From: RUG100 sp034927505
GTDB lineage: Bacteria; Bacillota; Clostridia; Peptostreptococcales; Anaerovoracaceae
Assembly: GCA_034927505.1 (NCBI GenBank)
Contig: JAYFPY010000030.1
Coordinates: 1-64,000, forward strand
Direction: 5' to 3'
Length of the DNA: 64,000 bases
Positions 1-7,248 of the stretch are shown here, one piece after another. The position numbers and the translations under genes are program-made. The notes under the pieces were generated by a model, which ran no database searches, had not been told where the DNA came from, and worked only from the letters and a program-made list of their open reading frames with translations. Numbering within the stretch: position 1 is the stretch's first letter; the number at the start of each line of letters is the position of its first letter.

Positions 1-128
1 GCTTTGGCAGTCTTTCGCAAAGAATAACCAAGCTTGTTGAAGATTTTGATGCTGCACCGATCCTCAAATTTCAAGTGCTGACCTCGTTGCCTGTCAGGTG
101 TAAATGTAGTAGAATTAAACTGATCCAT
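1..128 (-). mobile_element. IS30-family transposase, N-terminal fragment (cut by window edge)
   Basis: The first 42 codons of a transposase enter from the left edge on the minus strand. The ATG at 128-126 follows a strong AAGGAGG site (about 144-137). The segment with RGQHLKFEDRC and an arginine/lysine-rich helix after it matches the N-terminal helix-turn-helix start of IS30-type DDE transposases, which begin with a 'xGxHLTxEDRxxI' motif. The catalytic domain lies outside the window, so intactness is unknown. The outer end of the element probably lies near 150-190, just before a broken membrane-protein reading frame. Family assignment rests on this short N-terminus only. Confidence 0.65.
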
Positions 129-182
129 AATTGTGACCTCCTTAGTAGGTTTTATGTAGTAACTTAATTCTACCAGAGAATC

Positions 183-323
183 CTTTTATGGATCACTTTT
201 TTTCAGTTGTTCAATTTCATTTTACAATTAACCAATAAAATAAATGCTGTACTGGTCGTTATCAGTTCTGTTATAGCCGTCATGTCGATCGTAAGCATTC
301 CAAACTGGAACTCGATCGGATGA
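183..323 (+). pseudogene. 3' remnant of a membrane protein (ABC-2 permease-like tail)
   Basis: An open frame with no start codon of its own ends at TGA 321-323. It encodes about 46 residues beginning LLWITFFQLFNF and continuing into a hydrophobic helix (AVLVVISSVIAVMSIV) before a short polar tail. This composition is typical of the last membrane helix of a permease such as an ABC-2 or lantibiotic-immunity subunit. The frame is closed upstream by TAA at 165-167, where the IS30-type element ends. I infer that the element, or a rearrangement at its edge, removed the 5' part. The permease identity is a guess. Confidence 0.35.
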
Positions 324-494
324 CACCAAGAGAAAACTATTAGCTTAGAAAGTGTCGGCACTGTTATGGAAAATCCGGACCATTCCATTGACATGATCAT
401 ACGTATAATTTATACTTGATTTAACAGAAAATGATGAACTGTATTAGGGAACAGTGTTTCTTCAATACAGTTTTTTTATATATGTACGGAGGAT

Positions 495-746
495 ATGAAT
501 ATAATCAGACATACGAGTATCAAAATAATAATAGGCCTGGGGATCCTTACAGCAGTATTCCCGGTTTTAGTACATTTAGGCATAATAGAAAATGGAATTG
601 CCATGGCATCTTTCTATATCGCTGTTATATCCGGAGAGTTTATTGCATTTTTCTATTATTTATTACGGCACAGAAAAAATAAAATGTTATCCTGCACTAT
701 GATCGTGGTAATAATTACGGTCGCATCATATGTTGCATTATCATAA
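495..746 (+). CDS. small membrane protein of unknown function
   Basis: An 83-residue protein with three hydrophobic stretches (about residues 8-28, 36-57 and 66-82), so probably a three-helix membrane protein. GGAGG lies at 488-492, only 2 bases before the ATG, which is tight for a ribosome site, so the start is uncertain. It sits just downstream of the broken permease tail and upstream of two more membrane-anchored frames in the same direction. It may be a piece of an export or immunity operon. I do not recognise the family. Confidence 0.45.
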   Translation: MNIIRHTSIKIIIGLGILTAVFPVLVHLGIIENGIAMASFYIAVISGEFIAFFYYLLRHRKNKMLSCTMIVVIITVASYVALS

Positions 747-775
747 GCTATTACAATGAAAGGATGTGGTACGAA

Positions 776-916
776 TTGCTAGGTATAATTCAAATAGACC
801 GGGCAGGTCGTGTTGCTGTTCTGATCGGAGCAGCAATTTCTGCAGGACTTGTGAAGACAGAAAGGCAAAACCAGAGAAATGAATTATGTATTTCTTACAG
901 TCATAATAATCTATAA
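776..916 (+). CDS. possible 46-residue small ORF
   Basis: A TTG-initiated frame with a weak AAAGGA site about 11 bases upstream. It encodes a short polar N-terminus, one hydrophobic stretch (VAVLIGAAISAGLV) and a polar tail. It overlaps the next gene by 38 bases. It fills the gap between two small membrane genes, but nothing beyond position and hydrophobicity supports it. Confidence 0.2.
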   Translation: MLGIIQIDRAGRVAVLIGAAISAGLVKTERQNQRNELCISYSHNNL

Positions 917-1151
917 TGTCAGCTGTATATTATACTGCATTATTACAAAAAGAAGGAATGGGAGTATTTCTAAGGTGGGTTTTGAAACCACAGTATTTTC
1001 ATTTCTGCTTTATATAAACTGGATCGCTATGATGATCACGGGCTACAGCAGATTTGCTTTTATTTTAGGTATGGCTGCCTGCTGGGCTGTAAGCTATTTG
1101 ATAAGTTTTGTGAGGAAGAGACTGAATGACAAAACCAGGGGCACTGAATAG
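879..1151 (+). CDS. small three-helix membrane protein
   Basis: A 90-residue protein with hydrophobic segments near residues 3-22, 38-55 and 60-78 and a basic C-terminus (VRKRLNDKTRG). The ribosome site is weak (CCAGAGAA). Its 3' end overlaps the next frame by 26 bases, which suggests translational coupling with the anchored SurA_N-like protein. Unknown function. Confidence 0.5.
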   Translation: MNYVFLTVIIIYNVSCILYCIITKRRNGSISKVGFETTVFSFLLYINWIAMMITGYSRFAFILGMAACWAVSYLISFVRKRLNDKTRGTE

Positions 1152-1879
1152 AAAAACAGTAATAACAGATATTGTGATAATAGCGGCCATAGCTGCCGCT
1201 GTTTTCGTATTGAGCATTCGGACACGTGCAGTCGATGATGTAATATATTCAAAAGACGACATTGTGCATACAAAGATGGCTAAAATTGAAAAACAGAAAA
1301 ACAGCATTGAAAAGGCTTTGGAGACCGGCAGCATATTTCCGGAATATTACGCCGGTGTGAAGGAATATGAACTGTCCGGCAATTCGCCTAAGCAGGCTGA
1401 GAAAGAGGAGATCGCTTCGATCACAGAGAATGAAGCACTGTACAGATATGCTTTAGATAAAGGATATCGGGTGTCGGACAAAGAACTGAAAGAAAGAATG
1501 CAAAAAGAGTTGAAGGACATGGAGAGCACAGAAGAATACGCAGATATCCAAGCTGCTTACAAAAAAGAGGGTCTGTCATTTAAAAATGAATTCTGGGATG
1601 ACAGGGAAAAGTACAGGAAGAGATATTCGGTAGACGACCAGTACGAAGCACGGACGGAAGAGATAACTTTTGGAAAAAGGAATTCGGAAACCGGAGAAAG
1701 AAATCCTGATGAGAACTGGAAACTGTTCAGAACGACAGTGATAAACAAATATAAAAACGCGCGACGGTGAAAAACTGGCGAAGGCTCTCAGTATCGCGAA
1801 GGAAAACATGAGAAAGTACGGGCATGATGAGGATCAAATAAAGGAGAACGATATCACGATAGAGCAGACTGTATTTTAG
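1126..1879 (+). pseudogene. membrane-anchored SurA_N-like protein with a C-terminal frameshift
   Basis: The frame from ATG 1126 has an N-terminal membrane anchor (residues about 12-30, IVIIAAIAAAVFVLSI). A long charged helical region follows (EIASITENEALYRYALDKGY, then KELKERMQKEL), resembling the SurA N-terminal/PrsA-type chaperone domain. The frame stops at TGA 1768-1770, but coding-like sequence continues in the next frame (DGEKLAKALSIAKENMRKYG and on) to TAG 1877-1879. Removing one A from the A5 run at 1753-1757 would join the two into a product of about 250 residues. No foldase domain is visible. A real mutation is likelier than programmed shifting. The neighbours are small membrane proteins of unknown role. 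Confidence 0.55.
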
Positions 1880-1999
1880 CTAGATCAATATACATTTCAA
1901 GCATATCAAATATACACAAAAAGACATGTTATACAAGGGTATATAGGAGTATAATGTTTTTGGTAACAATATTAAATTTGATAGACAGGAGGCTTACAA

Positions 2000-2890
2000 G
2001 TGAACATCAAAAAAGTATTTATTGTAGGTGCCGGATTTATGGGTTCCGGTATTGCAGAAAACGTGGCGCAGAAAGATCTGCTGGCAGTGCTGTATGATAT
2101 TTCAGAAAAGAATATCGAAAAGAGCAGGGCCGGTCTGGAAAAGAAATTGGACAGAAGGATCAAAAAAGGCAAGATCACTGAAGAAGACAAAAAAGGAATA
2201 ATCAGCAGGATCGAATATGTGACTGACATAAAGGAATGTCACGATGCAGACGTAGTGATCGAAGCTGTATCAGAGAACAGAGACCTGAAGATCAGTATAA
2301 TGAAGGAGATCGATCAGCATGCCAAGAAAGAGGCTATAATAGCCAGCAACACATCTTCCATCTCGATAACAACATTGGGAAGCGTATTCAAGGATCCGTC
2401 CAGATTCGTCGGGATGCATTTTTTCAGTCCGGTGCCGGTAATGCCGCTGCTGGAGATCGTAAGAGGATTCCAGACAGGCGATCGGACCAAGAAAGTGGCA
2501 AATCAGCTGGGAGAATATTTGGGCAAAACATGTATCCACTCCAGAGATGAAGCCGGATTCATAATAAACAGGATGCTGCTGCCGATGCTCAACGAGGCGT
2601 GCATACTGGTAGAAAGAAGAGTAGGTACCATAGAAGAGATAGACACCGGTGCAAAGCTGGGTCTGAATCATCCGATGGGACCGCTGGAACTGATGGATAT
2701 GATCGGTATCGATGTTGAATTGGCAGTTATGAAGGTGCTCTACGAAGAAATCGGAGACCCGAAGTACAGACCGGCTCAGTCGCTGAGGCGAATGGTGGAT
2801 TCAGGGTATCTGGGAAGAAAAACCGGGAAAGGTTTTTATATATATCATGAAGACGGTACAAAGACGCCAAATACAAGAATGCTGAAATGA
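2000..2890 (+). CDS. hbd: 3-hydroxybutyryl-CoA (3-hydroxyacyl-CoA) dehydrogenase
   Basis: A 296-residue NAD(P)-dependent enzyme that interconverts acetoacetyl-CoA and 3-hydroxybutyryl-CoA, in butyrate formation or beta-oxidation. The N-terminal Rossmann motif is VGAGFMGSGIAENVA (residues about 9-23). Family motifs ASNTSSISI (about 115-123), HFFSPVPVMPLLEIV (about 139-153) and the C-terminal NHPMGPLELMDMIG follow. The length matches the single-domain clostridial Hbd (about 280). The start is GTG at 2000 after AGGAGG (1987-1992). It stands alone: no thiolase, crotonase or acyl-CoA dehydrogenase is adjacent, so the substrate could be another short acyl-CoA. Confidence 0.88.
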   Translation: MNIKKVFIVGAGFMGSGIAENVAQKDLLAVLYDISEKNIEKSRAGLEKKLDRRIKKGKITEEDKKGIISRIEYVTDIKECHDADVVIEAVSENRDLKISIMKEIDQHAKKEAIIASNTSSISITTLGSVFKDPSRFVGMHFFSPVPVMPLLEIVRGFQTGDRTKKVANQLGEYLGKTCIHSRDEAGFIINRMLLPMLNEACILVERRVGTIEEIDTGAKLGLNHPMGPLELMDMIGIDVELAVMKVLYEEIGDPKYRPAQSLRRMVDSGYLGRKTGKGFYIYHEDGTKTPNTRMLK

Positions 2891-2904
2891 TCAGCTTTAT
2901 CAGG

Positions 2905-2929
2905 AGCAGGGCTGAGGCCCTGCTTTTTT
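2905..2929 (+). terminator. rho-independent terminator after hbd
   Basis: AGCAGGGC and GCCCTGCT form a GC-rich hairpin followed by T6, 15 bases after the hbd stop. Confidence 0.85.
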
Positions 2930-3035
2930 ATATAGAAAGATATACGCAAAGAGTATGAAATAATAAGCGGATTGGCATTGCAGCAATATCTGAAAAATGA
3001 TACTATTCTTATAAGTGAGAATGGGAGGTGGATGC

Positions 3036-4298
3036 ATGGATATATACATATCTATAGCTATATTTATTGCAGTGATGACAGCTATTGTAACGGAAAAAGT
3101 CCACAGAGCGGTAGCTGCAGTGGCAGGGGCTGTGCTGCTGCTGCTGACACATGTAATAACTTTCGACGAAGCGATATCTCATGTCGACTTCAATACACTT
3201 GGCGTACTGCTGGGGATGATGCTCTTTGTGGCGGTAGTGAAAAATTCAGGACTGTTCGAATATGTCGCCATCAGGGCAGCCAAATGGGCAAAAGGCGATC
3301 CGTGGAAGATCATGGTGGCTTTTATGATCATAACGGCTGTCTTTTCCGCAATGCTGGACAACGTGACAACGGTGCTGCTGGTCGCGCCTATGACCATAAC
3401 CATTACAAGGATACTGAACGTAGATCCCATCCCATTCTTGATGACGCAGATCCTGTCGTCAAATATCGGCGGTACATCGACTCTTATCGGCGATCCCCCC
3501 AATATAATGATAGGAAGTGCTACAGGACTGGACTTCATGGATTTCCTTTCCAACGACGGGATACCGGCGGTAATCATACTGGTTGCTGTAGTAGGACTGA
3601 TGCGATTCGTTTACGGCAAAAAACTGAATGTTGATCAGATGGCGGTAGAGGAGGTCATGCGGCTGGATGAGAAGAAAGCCATAAAAGATGCCGCCCTGCT
3701 GAAAAAGAGCATAGTTATGATCATACTGGTCGCAGCCGGATTCGTCCTTCACGGACAGCTGGGCATAGATTCCAGCGTCGTAGCTCTTACAGCAGCGTCC
3801 GTGATAATGATAATCGGTAAACAAAACGCAGAAGAAATAATATTCGATGTGGAATGGCCGACGATCATTTTCTTTCTGGGACTGTTCATAGTCGTCGGCG
3901 GTATGGTGGAGACCGGCTTTATAGACAGTGTCGCGAAGCTTCTCATAAACGCCACTGCCGGGTATCCGGTAGTGACCATGCTGGTACTGCTCTGGGCATC
4001 GGCGATCCTGTCGGCGATCCTGGACAACATCCCGTTCGTCGCCACGCTGATACCTCTTATACAGACTATGGGCGACAGCGGGATAGATACATATCCTCTC
4101 TGGTGGGCAATCTCGCTGGGAGCATGTCTTGGAGGGAATGGAACTCTCATAGGCGCATCCGCAAACGTAGTAGTCGCCAGCATCAGTGATAAAAACGGAT
4201 TCCCGATCACTTTCAGGAGTTATCTGAAAGTAGGATTCCCAACGATGATCTTCACAGTAGCTATTGCAACGGTTTATATGCTGATAAGATATGCATGA
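3036..4298 (+). CDS. ArsB/NhaD-superfamily ion transporter
   Basis: A 420-residue polytopic membrane protein of the ion-transporter superfamily that includes ArsB, NhaD and CitM. About ten or more hydrophobic helices are visible. Two inverted halves carry the family signature: FSAMLDNVTTVLLVAP (about 107-122) with STLIGDPPNIMIG (about 150-162), and SAILDNIPFVATLIP with GNGTLIGASANVV near the end. These signatures are typical of Na+/H+ antiporters or arsenite/dicarboxylate carriers, and the ion cannot be told from sequence. The start is chosen at 3036, after GGAGG (about 3026-3030), rather than the upstream in-frame ATG. The gene downstream follows after 17 bases. Confidence 0.8.
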   Translation: MDIYISIAIFIAVMTAIVTEKVHRAVAAVAGAVLLLLTHVITFDEAISHVDFNTLGVLLGMMLFVAVVKNSGLFEYVAIRAAKWAKGDPWKIMVAFMIITAVFSAMLDNVTTVLLVAPMTITITRILNVDPIPFLMTQILSSNIGGTSTLIGDPPNIMIGSATGLDFMDFLSNDGIPAVIILVAVVGLMRFVYGKKLNVDQMAVEEVMRLDEKKAIKDAALLKKSIVMIILVAAGFVLHGQLGIDSSVVALTAASVIMIIGKQNAEEIIFDVEWPTIIFFLGLFIVVGGMVETGFIDSVAKLLINATAGYPVVTMLVLLWASAILSAILDNIPFVATLIPLIQTMGDSGIDTYPLWWAISLGACLGGNGTLIGASANVVVASISDKNGFPITFRSYLKVGFPTMIFTVAIATVYMLIRYA

Positions 4299-4315
4299 AA
4301 AGGAGAATGGTATAA

Positions 4316-4756
4316 ATGTTTGACAATATAATCACCGATGACAGCATCGATATGCTGCTGCGTCAGCAGGATGCAAAGGAAATAGTAAGCAAGGAAGGCC
4401 ACATAGGCAGAGTCGTATTCAAGGTTGCAGAAGGTATCGATGCGGTGTATCTCTATGAGGTGACAGATGACGGGATCATGTATCTGCAGAGACTGTCGCC
4501 GGATCCGATAAACTACGGGCGGATGAACGATGCCCCGGAAGCCATAAAGAACATCGCCTACGATATCCAGAATTTCAAACGGGCATTTGAGAGCGGAGTG
4601 TATAATGAATTTGCATTGATGACGGAAAATATGAATGAACTGCAGATGAAAATGGAAGAACTGTTTCTGATGTATCACCCGGACGTAGAAGACATGAAGG
4701 AGATATATGACGCCATGAAGGAGATGCATAAAAAAATGCAGGGCATCTGTCTCTGA
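4316..4756 (+). CDS. conserved-looking protein of unknown function
   Basis: A soluble, acidic 146-residue protein with a good AAGGAG site (about 4300-4305). The first half looks mixed alpha/beta. The last 50 residues form a charged, methionine-rich helix (MNELQMKMEEL, then MKEIYDAMKEMHKKM). It is probably co-transcribed with the upstream transporter. Its last codons lie inside the hairpin that terminates the convergent operon. No family recognised. Confidence 0.6.
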   Translation: MFDNIITDDSIDMLLRQQDAKEIVSKEGHIGRVVFKVAEGIDAVYLYEVTDDGIMYLQRLSPDPINYGRMNDAPEAIKNIAYDIQNFKRAFESGVYNEFALMTENMNELQMKMEELFLMYHPDVEDMKEIYDAMKEMHKKMQGICL

Positions 4757-4766
4757 AGATGCCCTG
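4730..4766 (-). terminator. terminator of the agr-like operon, inside the opposing gene
   Basis: CAGGGCATC (4739-4747) pairs with GATGCCCTG (4758-4766). On the minus strand the stem is followed by T7, encoded by the A-run at 4730-4736. It therefore ends transcription of the minus-strand operon while coding for the last residues of the plus-strand gene. Confidence 0.75.
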
Positions 4767-4786
4767 TAAGGATATTGCGGGAAAAG

Positions 4787-5071
4787 TTATTTGTTGAATT
4801 TTTCCAGAACGGTATCTGAAACGTATTTTTCTTTCAATTCGCCAAGTCTTTTGAAGTGCGGAGATGCGCAGTGTTTTTCAAATGCATCTTCGTCTTTCCA
4901 TGTTTCAAGAAGGAGAAGGGTATCGCCTTCCTCCACCGGGCGGAAGTAGGAATACCTGATGTTCCCGCTCTCGCTGCGGCTGGCTTTGTCGATTCCTTCT
5001 TTTTGTATGGCTTTCAGGAATTCTTCTCTCATCCCTGTTTTGCAGCTGTAAGTTACTATCAATATTTTCAT
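4787..5071 (-). CDS. ABM-domain (YgiN-like) monooxygenase family protein
   Basis: A 94-residue dimeric alpha/beta-barrel domain of the antibiotic biosynthesis monooxygenase (ABM) type. Typical marks are the N-terminal strand KILIVTYSCK, the central SGNIRYSYFRPVEE with LLLLETWKDEDAFEKH, and a closing HFKRLGEL helix. Family members include the quinol monooxygenase YgiN and heme-degrading enzymes, and many are uncharacterised. The ATG overlaps the histidine kinase stop (ATGA), with GGAGG just upstream, so it is the last gene of the two-component operon. The substrate is unknown. Confidence 0.75.
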   Translation of the reverse strand: MKILIVTYSCKTGMREEFLKAIQKEGIDKASRSESGNIRYSYFRPVEEGDTLLLLETWKDEDAFEKHCASPHFKRLGELKEKYVSDTVLEKFNK

Positions 5072-6375
5072 TTTTTGACCTCCTGTTCAGTTATATATAA
5101 TAGCATATGCATGGTGAAAATACCATCATCCGTATTATAGTCTAAAATGGCGCCGTTTTTTTCCGCAAAAGAAGAGATGCTGCGGGTCCCTATGCCGTGG
5201 TTTTCGTCAAAGGTAACAGGAAGCTTCCCGTTTTGATCAAAAAATATGGTGCCGGAATATGAGTTTTTCACTTCCAGAAACAGCCTGCTTTCATCACAGG
5301 TCACAGTGACGGAAATAAACGGGTTGCGTTCTTTTGCCAAAGAAAGACATGCATGATATGCATTCTCAAGAGCATTGCTCAGCACTATGGAAAAATCCAT
5401 TTCATTGACAGGGAGTGTTTCCAAGAGCCTTATCCGCGTATCCATACGTATGTCGGCGGCGGAAGTACGGGAGGCGTAGTTGGATAAAACTGCATTAAGG
5501 AGAGGCTCGGATGCGTAGCGCTTCAAATGCGTGCTGTCTGATATATCGGAATCCAGAGCTTTCAGCATTTTTTTTGCGGCATCGATCTCGCCGGAATCAA
5601 GGCAGGACTTCAGCATCTGCACATAGTGCTTTGTATCGTGTCGGAAAACACGAACTCGTTCTTCTATTTCCTGCAGGTGCGCCTGCTGGTCGGATACCAT
5701 GGCGGCGAGAGAATTCTTTGCCTGTATATTCCTCCGTTCTTTCAGGACTTTCATGAAATCATGATAAAAACTGAATATGAAGTAATAAATGAAGATCTGT
5801 ATCAGTATCAGTGCGATCAGTGCCGGCATGATAGATGGAGATGCAGATGTATCGGCGGGTTCAATGGCCAGAAGAAAGTGGAGAACTATGAATGAACAAG
5901 GGACCAGCCACAGTTTTCCCCATATCCCGGGCATTTCGACCATCAGGCGCCCGGTGACCGGCGCCAGCCAGGATATAGAAAAGTAGGCGGTGATGCCGTA
6001 TGCCACTATGGATATTATCGTAGCAGCAGCGGCACTGCCGGAAGCCGTGTATATGACCTGGGCCAGGCTTTCTACAGCCATCCCCATGGATATAACAAGG
6101 ACTGCGGAAAAGAATGCACGGTAATCACGATTGACGCTGAGGCGCATGCTCAGCAGTATGTTTATGCCCAGCAGCAGTATAAAAGTGAAGGGCCGTGACA
6201 GATCATAGCCGTTGCTGTATATGAGAAAAGCCGACAGTGAAAAAACCAGGAGATTCACAGCCAGAGAAACAATTACGGTGATAGAGGTACTGTATCTGCT
6301 GACAATGAATCGGAAAAGGACCAGTGCCGTGAACATGGCCAGTATAAATATGTTGAAGTAGGTGTATATGCCCAT
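5068..6375 (-). CDS. AgrC-like sensor histidine kinase (GHKL type)
   Basis: A 435-residue membrane sensor. The N-terminal half has about six to seven membrane helices, as in AgrC/ComD peptide receptors. The kinase half has RVFRHDTKHYVQ (phospho-acceptor His in an RHD motif), an N-box with SNALENAYHAC, and a G-box around NHGIGTRSI. The start is chosen at 6375, where GGAGG precedes ATGGGC; the in-frame start 12 codons earlier lacks a ribosome site. It lies between its LytTR regulator and the ABM gene. No AgrB or AgrD-like peptide gene is adjacent, so the ligand is unknown. Confidence 0.82.
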   Translation of the reverse strand: MGIYTYFNIFILAMFTALVLFRFIVSRYSTSITVIVSLAVNLLVFSLSAFLIYSNGYDLSRPFTFILLLGINILLSMRLSVNRDYRAFFSAVLVISMGMAVESLAQVIYTASGSAAAATIISIVAYGITAYFSISWLAPVTGRLMVEMPGIWGKLWLVPCSFIVLHFLLAIEPADTSASPSIMPALIALILIQIFIYYFIFSFYHDFMKVLKERRNIQAKNSLAAMVSDQQAHLQEIEERVRVFRHDTKHYVQMLKSCLDSGEIDAAKKMLKALDSDISDSTHLKRYASEPLLNAVLSNYASRTSAADIRMDTRIRLLETLPVNEMDFSIVLSNALENAYHACLSLAKERNPFISVTVTCDESRLFLEVKNSYSGTIFFDQNGKLPVTFDENHGIGTRSISSFAEKNGAILDYNTDDGIFTMHMLLYITEQEVKK

Positions 6376-6385
6376 GACGGACCTC

Positions 6386-7120
6386 CTATATGTTTGCAGA
6401 AACGTGATCAAGATATTTTTGCTTTATATCCGGATAGTTTTTTCGAGATATGGGTATCATCTGTCCGCCCAGCATAGTAAAATCCCGGGCAGACATTTTG
6501 TGCACAAAATCAAGATTGACAACAAAGGATTTGTGAGTACGGACAAACCTGCTGTCATCGAGGAGAGGTTTGATGTACTCATTGAATGAGAGCCGCTGAC
6601 TGGAGCTTTGCAGTGTGGTATCGTTATTCATATGGAAAGTCATCTGATGTCCCCTGCACTCGATGTATGAGATAGTATTGAAGTAGACTGTTGCAGTTTC
6701 ATCTCCGGTTTTAACAGATATGCTGTCTGACGACATGTCGCTGAGGCCGGCTGTGAACCGGTCCATCATGTCGTTGAAAGCCGCCCTTGAGATCGGCTTG
6801 ATCAGATACTGAAAAGCAAACACTGAAAAAGCATCCAGAGCATAATCCTCTGACGCTGTAGTATATACTATAGCAGCATTCGGATATCGTCGGCGGATGT
6901 GTCTGCCCAGCTGGATCCCTCCGGATCCGGGCATTATAACATCCAGGAGATAAAGATCGTAATGCTCTTTTCCTCCGGATCCAAACAAAAGATCATCCGA
7001 TGAATTGAATAAACTGACGTGGATATCCATTTCAGGATGAAGACCGGCATAAGCCGAAAGCAGATCGTTTGTCTTTTTGATATCTCCCTGTGTATCATCA
7101 CATATTGCTATATTCAGCAT
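6386..7120 (-). CDS. LytTR-family response regulator (AgrA-like)
   Basis: A 244-residue cytoplasmic regulator. The receiver (residues about 1-120) begins with IAICDD and has the phospho-acceptor Asp in LYLLDVIMPG and the conserved Lys in YLIKPI. A LytTR DNA-binding domain (about 140-240) carries YIECRGHQ and RFVRTHKSFVVNLDFV. It is first in the operon with the kinase 10 bases downstream. GGGGGAA precedes the ATG. The divergent neighbour, 128 bases away, is the exported 5'-nucleotidase-like protein, a possible target. Confidence 0.85.
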   Translation of the reverse strand: MLNIAICDDTQGDIKKTNDLLSAYAGLHPEMDIHVSLFNSSDDLLFGSGGKEHYDLYLLDVIMPGSGGIQLGRHIRRRYPNAAIVYTTASEDYALDAFSVFAFQYLIKPISRAAFNDMMDRFTAGLSDMSSDSISVKTGDETATVYFNTISYIECRGHQMTFHMNNDTTLQSSSQRLSFNEYIKPLLDDSRFVRTHKSFVVNLDFVHKMSARDFTMLGGQMIPISRKNYPDIKQKYLDHVSANI

Positions 7121-7248
7121 GTGTTGTTCCCCCGATATGATTATTTCGATATCCTATATTATATCACACACCTGCGCCGGCAGAAAACCTTTTTACATCT
7201 TAAAGAAATATGATACAATGAATAAAGATTTATGAAATGAGGTAAACA

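Noticed and set aside
203..400. 65-residue minus-strand ORF
   Set aside because: It is the reverse strand of the permease tail and has no start signal.
431..682. 83-residue plus-strand ORF overlapping the small membrane gene
   Set aside because: No ribosome site, odd composition, and it is the shifted frame of the 495-746 gene.
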